DNA of 38,730 nt from positions 1 to 38,730 of the forward strand of contig JAWOBE010000155.1 in assembly GCA_046498185.1 (NCBI GenBank). The letters are read 5' to 3'. The notes below the pieces were generated by a model. It saw only the letters and a program-made list of their open reading frames with translations, made no database searches and was not told where the DNA came from. Numbering within the stretch: position 1 is the stretch's first letter; every line of letters begins with the position of its first letter. Positions 8,401-15,467 of the stretch are shown in pieces. The DNA comes from CAYXDR01 sp046498185 (GTDB taxonomy: Bacteria > Desulfobacterota > DSM-4660 > Desulfatiglandales > Desulfatiglandaceae). The position numbers and the translations under genes were made by a program.

Positions 8401-9447
8401 ATGAACAAGTCAACCCGTATTAACGCTGTTTTGAGTGGAAACCGAGTCGACCGTGTTCCTCATTTCCCGTTCATGCTCGGATTTTGCGCAAAGAACTTAG
8501 GCCTTCCGATAGCAACGATATACAATGACGCTGAAAAGAGCTTCGACGCACAGATGAAGACGTTCGAGCAGTACGGGGTTGACTGGGGGCCGATATACGG
8601 CTATGCGTCCTATGGGACATGGGAGTTTGGAGGCGAGGTGGAGATGCCCGCGGGGAACTACCAGCAGGCGCCTGCTCATAAAATGTTTCCTGTCAAATCC
8701 GAAGCGGACATTGATTCTTTAACAATGCCTGACGTGAAAACCGCAGGCTGTCTACCGATTGCCATGGCGTTTTCAAAACTTCAACAATCGCATGGCACTC
8801 CGATTTCAGTCGTGCTGGGTGGAAATTTTACAATCGCCGGCAACATCTGCGCGGTGGAGAAACTGTGCAGGTGGATGCTGAAATCCCCTGAGAGCGCACA
8901 CCGGATTCTTCGCCTGGCCACCGACCACATAGTGGAGATCGTGAAATACTGGGCTGATATTTTCGGTGCCGGAAATGTTATCCCGCAGTTCTGGGAACCT
9001 CTGGCGTCCAACCTGATCATATCACCACGCCAGTTCAAGCAATTCGTTCTTCCGTATTTTGTCGAGACAGGGGAAAGGATTTTGGCGATGGGGGTCCGAC
9101 ACATACTGCATCACATATGTGCTGACCATAACGCAAATCTTCCATACTGGGCTGAAGTGCCGATGGGGGAGCCCGGGCTTTGCAGCTTCGGACAGGAAAT
9201 CGAGATCGACCGAGCGATTGAATTTCTCGGTGAGAAGGCCGTGATCATCGGCAACCTCGATCCATCATTGTTGCTGACCGGGCAGCCGGAACAAATAACG
9301 GAGCGCTGCCGGAAAATCATCGAGAAGGGGAAGAAGGCTCCGCGGGGTTTCATGTTCAGCTCCGGATGCGAAGTTTCCCCGGAAACACCCGGATATCATG
9401 TGTATTTGATAAAGAAGGCAATCGAGGAATTCGGACTCTACCGATGA
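8401..9447 (+). CDS. UroD/MtaA-family corrinoid methyltransferase (second of two)
   Basis: 348 residues, same superfamily as the gene at 6555 but clearly divergent. The typical UroD start is intact (STRINAVLSGNRVDRVPHFPF). Zinc-type ligands are His238-x-Cys240 (HHICADHN) and Cys323 (SSGCEVSPETP). AAAGGA precedes the ATG. Flanking the corrinoid protein with its paralogue suggests a three-component system: one enzyme loads the methyl group from a substrate and the other unloads it. Alternatively the two may serve two different methyl donors. It is not the haem-pathway decarboxylase, because the zinc cysteines are present and no haem genes lie nearby. Confidence 0.82.
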   Translation: MNKSTRINAVLSGNRVDRVPHFPFMLGFCAKNLGLPIATIYNDAEKSFDAQMKTFEQYGVDWGPIYGYASYGTWEFGGEVEMPAGNYQQAPAHKMFPVKSEADIDSLTMPDVKTAGCLPIAMAFSKLQQSHGTPISVVLGGNFTIAGNICAVEKLCRWMLKSPESAHRILRLATDHIVEIVKYWADIFGAGNVIPQFWEPLASNLIISPRQFKQFVLPYFVETGERILAMGVRHILHHICADHNANLPYWAEVPMGEPGLCSFGQEIEIDRAIEFLGEKAVIIGNLDPSLLLTGQPEQITERCRKIIEKGKKAPRGFMFSSGCEVSPETPGYHVYLIKKAIEEFGLYR

Positions 9448-9482
9448 TGTTCAACCGGCTTTGATCGTATAGGAAATGCAAT

Positions 9483-9803
9483 ATGACAGTTCTTGAAGTT
9501 ATCGATGATTCTTGCGGATTTCACACCCGCGTCATCGCCCAAAGAAAGGACCGTGAGGTTGTCACGCTGAAAATCTCAAGCGAATGCGAGGAAGTCTCAC
9601 GCTGGGGGGATGAAATTACCCAGGTAGACTGGCGGGAATGCCTGGGAGGAAATGCGCTCGAATCAAAACTATTACGCTCCGCGTTCAAGATTTTGAAACA
9701 TCGCTCATGTTTTGTGCCGACGGCGGTTCTCAGAGCCGTCGAAGCCGAGGTGGGGGCAAACCTACCGGCACGGGTCAAAATGAGTTTTCTGCCGGCAGAA
9801 TAG
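9483..9803 (+). CDS. Small cysteine-containing protein of methyltransferase clusters (DUF6951-like)
   Basis: 106 residues with no signal peptide or membrane segment. Four cysteines are evenly placed: Cys11 (DSCGFHT), Cys35 (SSECEEV), Cys53 (RECLGG) and Cys76 (RSCFVP). The layout, a CGF motif near the start followed by CxVP and a helix ending in LP, matches from memory a small family of unknown function (I believe DUF6951) found in anaerobes and methanogens. AGGA lies 9 bases before the ATG. It starts 35 bases after the second methyltransferase and probably belongs to the same transcript. A metal-binding or corrinoid-accessory role is a guess from the cysteines and context. Confidence 0.7.
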   Translation: MTVLEVIDDSCGFHTRVIAQRKDREVVTLKISSECEEVSRWGDEITQVDWRECLGGNALESKLLRSAFKILKHRSCFVPTAVLRAVEAEVGANLPARVKMSFLPAE

Positions 9804-9872
9804 CCGCATCGCACAGGCAAGCCCACGCGGTTTATCCCGATACTCTATACTGTCGGGGTTGACGCGGACTTG

Positions 9873-9892
9873 CCCCGACTTCAGTCGAGGGG
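9873..9892. terminator. Hairpin between convergent genes
   Basis: CCCCGAC (9873-9879) pairs with GTCGAGGGG (9884-9892) with one bulged A. It lies between the small cysteine protein (+) and the dipeptidase (-). No clear T-tract follows on either strand, so termination is only suggested by position. An upstream weaker CCCGA/TCGGG pair (9836-9840, 9853-9857) adds to the structure. Confidence 0.3.
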
Positions 9893-9922
9893 TTGGGCAA
9901 AAGGACCATTTCCGGATGTAAA

Positions 9923-11272
9923 CTAGCCAGTAAGATCAGAAAGCCTTTCAATGATGGTTGCACCTATTTTGATCCCGTCGAAAAAGTCTTTGAGCAGGAT
10001 GTTTTCGTTCGGGGCATGATTGTTCGAGTCGTGCGGGCTCAACGGCAGCCATACACTCGGGAGCCCCAGCACGCCGGTGAAAAGGTAATCAGGGCCGCTT
10101 CCCCCCATGCTCGGGAAAATCACCGGCTCCTCGCCGGTGGCATCTCTGGCTGCACCTGCAACCATCTTTATGTAAGGATGATCCACGGGCGTTCTGGATG
10201 GCATGAGCCTACCGAGTTCGACGATCTCTATGTCTCCGAAGCCCCCGTTATCCAGGTGCTTGCGCAGTTGTGCAAGAACGTCTTCAGGGCGTTGGTCCGG
10301 CACGAGCCTGAAATCGATTTTGGCGAATGCGGTTGATGGCAGAACGGTTTTGGCGCCTTCCCCGGTGTAGCCCGCCTGGATTCCGGCGATGTTGCATGTC
10401 GGAGAAAAGAATAAATTTTGGTAATAGGCTTCATCGCCTCCGAGAAGACTTTCCAGCTGCAGTTGGGCACGTACCTTGGGGGCCTCCGACGGGACGGCGG
10501 CCGCAGCGGCCAGCTCCGCCTCGGAAGGCTGCCTTATGGCTTCATTGAAGCCGGGGATGCGCACCCGGTCGTCCTCACCCTTTATGTAATTCAACGCACG
10601 GACCAGTTTCCACACCGGGCTTGGCACGGTGGCGGCCTTCATCGAGTGCAGGTCCTGATTGGCTCCCCTGGCGCGCAGTTCAACGTAGAGCATCCCCTTT
10701 ACACCGCATAAGAGGGTCGGTCGGCCCGATTCATGCCTGGGGGCATCGCTTACAAGGCAGGCGTCTGCAAGGAGAAGATCCCTGTGAGCCTCGATGAACG
10801 GCCGGAGATTGGGGCTTGATATTTCCTCTTCCCCTTCGAAAAGAAACACGACGTTCGAAGACGTTTTCCCACGAACCGTCAGCAGGGCTTCGACGGCCTT
10901 CAGGTGTGCAAAAAGCTGACCCTTGTCGTCTGCCGTGCCCCGGCCGTATAGACGACCTTCCCGGATTTCGGGTTCAAACGGCTCGGAGTGCCACAATTCA
11001 AGCGGCTCCGGCGGCTGTACATCGTAATGGCCGTATATCAAAAGAGTCTTTGAAGCCTCAGGGTTTCGAAGCTCCCCGAAGACGACCGGATGTCGTTCGG
11101 TCTGAAAAATGCGAGTCGATACCCCCACCTGTTCCATCATGCCGGCAAGCGTTTCCGAGCATTCCGCGATCCCCTGGTTCCTTGTGCTGATGCTTGGTAT
11201 CCGCAAAAGCGAGAAAAGTTCATCCAGGAAACGCGATTTGTTTTCTTCAATGAAGTTATAAATATCTTTCAT
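9923..11272 (-). CDS. M20-family dipeptidase (CNDP-like metallopeptidase)
   Basis: 449 residues from the ATG at 11272, chosen because AAGGAG (complement of 11279-11284) lies 6 bases upstream; the frame stays open further back into the oppF end without such a site. M20 zinc and catalytic residues are visible: His82 and Asp84 (GHYDVQPPEP), Asp115 (GRGTADDKG), Glu148/149 (FEGEEEIS), Asp177 (VSDAPRH) and a late His in HDSNNHAPNE. There is no signal peptide, so it is cytoplasmic. As the last gene of the oligopeptide transporter operon it probably cleaves imported di- or oligopeptides, supplying amino acids. Substrate preference is unknown. Confidence 0.9.
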   Translation of the reverse strand: MKDIYNFIEENKSRFLDELFSLLRIPSISTRNQGIAECSETLAGMMEQVGVSTRIFQTERHPVVFGELRNPEASKTLLIYGHYDVQPPEPLELWHSEPFEPEIREGRLYGRGTADDKGQLFAHLKAVEALLTVRGKTSSNVVFLFEGEEEISSPNLRPFIEAHRDLLLADACLVSDAPRHESGRPTLLCGVKGMLYVELRARGANQDLHSMKAATVPSPVWKLVRALNYIKGEDDRVRIPGFNEAIRQPSEAELAAAAAVPSEAPKVRAQLQLESLLGGDEAYYQNLFFSPTCNIAGIQAGYTGEGAKTVLPSTAFAKIDFRLVPDQRPEDVLAQLRKHLDNGGFGDIEIVELGRLMPSRTPVDHPYIKMVAGAARDATGEEPVIFPSMGGSGPDYLFTGVLGLPSVWLPLSPHDSNNHAPNENILLKDFFDGIKIGATIIERLSDLTG

Positions 11273-11306
11273 GGATTTCTCCTTGTCATGCTCCAGGCTT
11301 ATCGGT

Positions 11307-12305
11307 TCAGGCATATAAGTGGCATTCAACTTCATGGCCGGGAGCGATTTCGATTCTCGGTGGGGGCTCTTCCCTGCATATTTTTTCGGCTTTTCTGCAG
11401 CGTGGGTGGAACCGGCATCCCGTGGGAAGGTCGATCGGGCTTGGGATTTCTCCTGAAATTTCCGGAGCCGGCCGCTTGTGTTCGGGATCCGGTATTGGAA
11501 CCGCCTGGAGAAGCACCTGGGTATAAGGGTGTCGGGGGTTTTTTATCACCTCTTCGGTAGGGCCTATTTCAACGATTCGTCCCAGATACATGATTGCCGT
11601 GCGGTCGCATATATAACGTATAAGCGAGAGGTCATGGCTGATATAAAGGCTGGCTAGGCCCATCTCCAGGGTCAGGCGGCGAAGCAGCTTCAACACGCCG
11701 GCCCTTATCGATACGTCCAGCATCGAGACCGGCTCGTCGGCGACGATGAAGCGCGGCCTCAGCACAAGAGCCCTGGCTATGGCCACCCTCTGGCGCTGCC
11801 CGCCGCTCATTTCATGGGGATACCGTTCAAGGTAATGATCGACCGGGCGCAGTCCGGCAATATCGAGCGCCTCGAAAGTTCTTTCAATCCTTTCCTGACG
11901 ATCGCCGATTCCGTGTATCGCCAGCGGTTCTTCGAGGGTCATGGATACCGTGTATCGGGGATTCAGGGATTCATAGGGATCCTGAAATATCATCTGGGCA
12001 TCCTTTCGGAACTCCCTCAGCTCCGTACCTTTGAGATGAGCAATGTTTTTGTCTTCGAAAAGGATTTCCCCGCTGGTGGGTTCGTGGAGCCTTACCATCA
12101 CCTTCGCTGTAGTGGTTTTTCCGCACCCGCTTTCACCTGCAAGCCCGATCGTTTCTCCCTGTTTCAATGAAAAGGAGACCCCGTCGACGGCGTGAACAAA
12201 CTTTTCTTCACCCCTGTTAAGCAGCGATGCCATGAAACCCTTGGAAAGCGGGAAAAGCTTTGTCAGTCCATTTATATTTATAAGATTTCGCGAATCGTTC
12301 ATCAT
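11307..12305 (-). CDS. oppF: Oligopeptide/dipeptide ABC transporter ATPase, OppF/DppF type
   Basis: 332 residues. The start at 12305 overlaps the oppD stop as ATGA, a sign of translational coupling; the frame continues upstream only inside oppD. Walker A is GESGCGKTTTAK, the ABC signature MSGGQRQRVAIARAL, and Walker B IVADEPVSMLD. The C-terminal oligopeptide-transporter extension carries a Cys cluster (CRFHPRCRKAEKIC) that binds a 4Fe-4S cluster in related DppD/F proteins. It energises the permease pair at the inner membrane. The dipeptidase gene follows after 34 bases. Confidence 0.93.
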   Translation of the reverse strand: MMNDSRNLININGLTKLFPLSKGFMASLLNRGEEKFVHAVDGVSFSLKQGETIGLAGESGCGKTTTAKVMVRLHEPTSGEILFEDKNIAHLKGTELREFRKDAQMIFQDPYESLNPRYTVSMTLEEPLAIHGIGDRQERIERTFEALDIAGLRPVDHYLERYPHEMSGGQRQRVAIARALVLRPRFIVADEPVSMLDVSIRAGVLKLLRRLTLEMGLASLYISHDLSLIRYICDRTAIMYLGRIVEIGPTEEVIKNPRHPYTQVLLQAVPIPDPEHKRPAPEISGEIPSPIDLPTGCRFHPRCRKAEKICREEPPPRIEIAPGHEVECHLYA

Positions 12306-13321
12306 GCTGCGGTTTCCATCCTTTCCCAGGTTTTTCTGTCGGCCGCAAGCCCGCGCAGTTTTTCGGCTTCCGAAACTCTGTGACAGGCGGCGAACTGATC
12401 GTCTCCCACCTGCATGAGCGGCGGAATCTTTTCGGTACATATATCCAGAGAGAAAGGACACCTGGGGTGAAACAGGCAGCCGGCCGGGGGATCAACCAGC
12501 TGGGGAGGGGCTCCCGGTATGGATATCAGCTCCTGCTTTTCACCGAGTATGCTCGGGAATGCATTTTTGAGCCCCATGCTGTATGGGTGAAACGGCCGCT
12601 TGAGGATCCCGGTGATGGATCCTATTTCAGCGATTTTACCTGCGTACATCACCGCGGCGCGGCTGCATATTTCGGCGACGACCGATATATCGTGCGTGAT
12701 CATCAGTATCGAGGCATTCATTTTTTTCTGTAGCGACGCGATCCGGCGCAATATCTGGTCCTGAACGATCACATCCAGTGCGGTTGTTGGCTCGTCGGCG
12801 ATGATGAGGCTGGGGTTCAATGCCAGCGACATGGCTATAATGGCTCTCTGGCGCATGCCTCCGCTGAATTGATGCGGATAAGCTTCAAGACGCCTGTGAT
12901 CGACACCGACAAGATCGAACAATTCTCGTGCACGGTTCATGGCCTCGGTTTTCGAAACGTCCCTGTGTGCCCTTATCGCTTCGACGATTTGTTCGCCCAC
13001 CTTGTAGACCGGGTCAAGCGCATTCATCGCACTTTGGGAAATCATCGATATTTCCTGCCAACGTGTCTTTCGGATCTGTTCTTTGGACGCAGTCGCAAGA
13101 TCACGGCCTTTGAACATTATGCTGCCTCCGGCTATTCTTCCGTTCGGAGGCAGAAGGCGGATTATGGATTTGGCGGCTGTGGTTTTGCCGCAGCCGGATT
13201 CCCCCAGCAGACCGAAGTTGACGCCAGGGTCAATGGAGAAGGAAACTCCGTCGACGGCGCGGGCATCTCCTGCGCGGGTTTTAAAATATGTTTTCAGGTC
13301 ATTGACTTCCAGAAGCGCCAT
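12302..13321 (-). CDS. oppD: Oligopeptide/dipeptide ABC transporter ATPase, OppD/DppD type
   Basis: 339 residues. Walker A GESGCGKTTAAKS, signature FSGGMRQRAIIAMSL, Walker B LIIADEPTTALD, switch His in MITHDISV. The C-terminal oligo_HPY-type extension has CLFHPRCPFSLDIC. It pairs with OppF to form the heterodimeric motor and overlaps it by four bases. The gap to oppC is 48 bases, consistent with one operon. Confidence 0.94.
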   Translation of the reverse strand: MALLEVNDLKTYFKTRAGDARAVDGVSFSIDPGVNFGLLGESGCGKTTAAKSIIRLLPPNGRIAGGSIMFKGRDLATASKEQIRKTRWQEISMISQSAMNALDPVYKVGEQIVEAIRAHRDVSKTEAMNRARELFDLVGVDHRRLEAYPHQFSGGMRQRAIIAMSLALNPSLIIADEPTTALDVIVQDQILRRIASLQKKMNASILMITHDISVVAEICSRAAVMYAGKIAEIGSITGILKRPFHPYSMGLKNAFPSILGEKQELISIPGAPPQLVDPPAGCLFHPRCPFSLDICTEKIPPLMQVGDDQFAACHRVSEAEKLRGLAADRKTWERMETAA

Positions 13322-13369
13322 AATTTAATTTCCCGTTGTAAAATCAGGCCTACAAGGGTGTATTGTATT

Positions 13370-14320
13370 TTACCTGGCCCTCAGCCGAGGGTTCACGACT
13401 TCCTCGTAAGCACGTCCGATAAAAAATCCCGATAAAACCAGCAGGATAATAGCCAGGCCCGGTGCAAGCACCCACCACCAGGCAACCATGATCGCCTGCG
13501 CTACGTAGCACATGAAGATGATTTTACCCCAGCTCATCAAAAGCGGGTCCCCATAGCCCAAAAAACTGACGCTGGCTTCGGTGAGAATGGCCCAGCCCAT
13601 CGAGAGCGCACCGTATACGAAAGAGAGCGGGAGGACGTTCGGCATAATGTGGCGGTAAATTATCCTGAAATTGCCGGCCCCTGAAACCTTCGCAGCTTCG
13701 ATAAAAGCCCGTTCCTTTATCGTCAGAACCTGCGCACGTACCACGCGGGCGGTGCTGCGCCAGGTGATCAGAACGATGGCGAGAATGATGTTGAAAATGC
13801 TGGGATCGAGCAGGGCCACGAGTATCACCGCGAAGGGCAGAAAAGGAATTCCATAGACGATGTCCGTGATCCTCATCAGGATATCGTCCACCTTGCCTCC
13901 GAAATAGCCCGCGATAAGACCGACGTTGGTACCGATGATCACGACCATGATAGCGCATAGAACGCCGACACCCACTGCAACCCGGCTCCCAATGATTACC
14001 TGGCTCAGGATGTCTCTGCCCATACGATCGGTTCCAAAAGGGAAATCGAGCGATGGCGGCTGCATCCGCGCCATAGTCCCGTCCGGGTTCATCAAGGTCT
14101 CCATCGGATCGTGGGGCGCGATGTATGGGGCGAAAACGGCCAGTGCGATGAAAAACAAAAGGATGACAAGGCCTGCCATGCCGAGTTTGTCCTGCCTGAA
14201 GATAGCGAACTGGCTGGCAGCGGACCTCCATATACGCCTGGCCCAGCGGAAACGGCGGACCTTCACCGCTCCGGCGGCAGACACGTTTATTGCAGAAGAT
14301 TGGTTTTGCATTGTACTCAC
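13370..14320 (-). CDS. oppC: Oligopeptide/dipeptide ABC transporter permease, OppC/DppC type
   Basis: 316 residues with a cytoplasmic N-terminal tail (about 1-45) followed by six membrane segments. PFGTDRMGRDILSQVI and the EAA loop (AAKVSGAGNFRIIYRHIMPN) are typical of OppC. The start is GTG at 14320: GGGAG lies 7 bases upstream, whereas the next ATG (14311) is 16 bases away from it. It forms the membrane channel with OppB. Confidence 0.93.
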   Translation of the reverse strand: MSTMQNQSSAINVSAAGAVKVRRFRWARRIWRSAASQFAIFRQDKLGMAGLVILLFFIALAVFAPYIAPHDPMETLMNPDGTMARMQPPSLDFPFGTDRMGRDILSQVIIGSRVAVGVGVLCAIMVVIIGTNVGLIAGYFGGKVDDILMRITDIVYGIPFLPFAVILVALLDPSIFNIILAIVLITWRSTARVVRAQVLTIKERAFIEAAKVSGAGNFRIIYRHIMPNVLPLSFVYGALSMGWAILTEASVSFLGYGDPLLMSWGKIIFMCYVAQAIMVAWWWVLAPGLAIILLVLSGFFIGRAYEEVVNPRLRAR

Positions 14321-14363
14321 AGTATAACTCCCGAAAAATACCGAGGTACTCGTTTTTGGTGTT

Positions 14364-15335
14364 TCATCGATAGGTGACCCGGGGGTCCAGGTACCCGTAA
14401 ATCATGTCAGTAATAAAATTCAAGGTGACAACAAGTACTCCGAGGACGAAGAAACTCGCCTGGGCCATCGGATAGTCGTGGCGCTGTATCGCCAGAACCA
14501 TTTCCCGTCCCATCCCAGGCCAGCGAAATACAGTTTCAATCAGCACCTGCCCGCCCACTGCGAAACCGATCATCAAGGTTAAAACCGTTATGACAGGGAG
14601 CATCGCATTGCGCATTGCATGCCGGAACATGACCGTTCGTTCCTTGAGACCCTTAGCCCTGGCCATCTCGACGAAATCTTCGGTCATCACTTCCAACATG
14701 GAGTTGCGCATGATAAGCATGGGGGTGGCCATGTAGAAAATCGCGGCGACGATGGACGGCAGGATCAAGTGGTGCAGGAAGTCGAGGTTGAAATACTTCG
14801 CTGCGAAGGATGTAAATTCCTGCCCGGGCGTGTGCATCCCTCCAATGGGAAACCAGCCGAGAGTGTAAGAGAAAACAAGGAGCGCCATCAGGCTCGTCCA
14901 GAACTCCGGAGCCGATTTGAACGTGAGCCCGGCGATCAGGCCGGCTATCTCAAATTTTGTGCCCCGTTTCCATGCCATTATTGTTCCGCTGACCACCCCC
15001 ATTATAAAAGCCATCAAGATGGAAATACCCATGAGAAGTATCGTGCTTATCAGCCGTTCTCCCATGATTTTCGCAACCGGCGCCCGGTAGTAGAACGACC
15101 GGCCGAATTCCCCCTTCAAGATGTTTTTCATATAAATCAGGTACTGGGAAGAAAGCGGCTGATCGAGCCCGAATTGCTCCAGCACCATTTCCTGGGACTC
15201 GACCGGAAGGGCGGCATCCAGGTACATCGTCAAGGGGTCTCCAGGCAGGAGCCTGAACATGAAAAACAGAATCGTGGTGAGCACGAACAATGTGATCACC
15301 AGCTGAATCAACCTGCGGATTATATAGGCTTTCAT
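14364..15335 (-). CDS. oppB: Oligopeptide/dipeptide ABC transporter permease, OppB/DppB type
   Basis: 323 residues from the ATG at 15335, chosen because OppB proteins begin with the pattern MKAYIIRRLIQ followed by the first membrane helix and FRLLPGDP. The frame remains open to a GTG at 15410, but that extension has no ribosome site and no family support. The EAA loop is visible as ARAKGLKERTVMFRHAMRNA. No strong Shine-Dalgarno precedes the ATG. A 132-base gap with a large hairpin separates it from the receptor gene. Confidence 0.92.
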   Translation of the reverse strand: MKAYIIRRLIQLVITLFVLTTILFFMFRLLPGDPLTMYLDAALPVESQEMVLEQFGLDQPLSSQYLIYMKNILKGEFGRSFYYRAPVAKIMGERLISTILLMGISILMAFIMGVVSGTIMAWKRGTKFEIAGLIAGLTFKSAPEFWTSLMALLVFSYTLGWFPIGGMHTPGQEFTSFAAKYFNLDFLHHLILPSIVAAIFYMATPMLIMRNSMLEVMTEDFVEMARAKGLKERTVMFRHAMRNAMLPVITVLTLMIGFAVGGQVLIETVFRWPGMGREMVLAIQRHDYPMAQASFFVLGVLVVTLNFITDMIYGYLDPRVTYR

Positions 15336-15402
15336 CGGCAAACCATTCAGGATCTGAGCGGATGCACGGTTGGCTTCCCATCGATCCAGGATTGAAATAA
15401 AG

Positions 15403-15454
15403 ATGCGCACCTGAGGCGAATGCAGCGTAGGCGGCCTCCACCGAGGGTGCGCAT
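15403..15454 (-). promoter_or_regulatory. Intercistronic hairpin between the receptor and permease genes
   Basis: ATGCGCACC (15403-15411) and GGTGCGCAT (15446-15454) form perfect 9-base arms around a 34-base loop that can itself fold (GAGGC with GCCTC). It lies just after the receptor stop. Such hairpins commonly protect the receptor mRNA end or weaken read-through, giving excess receptor over channel. No T-tract follows, so full termination is unlikely. Confidence 0.45.
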
Positions 15455-15467
15455 GTCAACGGGTTAT

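Noticed and set aside
8401..9447. Haem-pathway uroporphyrinogen decarboxylase (hemE) assignment
   Set aside because: The His-x-Cys and late Cys zinc motif and the corrinoid-protein neighbour fit MtaA-type methyltransferases; hemE has no such cysteines.
13524..14231. 235-codon frame in a second minus-strand register of oppC
   Set aside because: It is a shadow of the permease gene: Arg/Gly/His-rich, no ribosome site, no family match.
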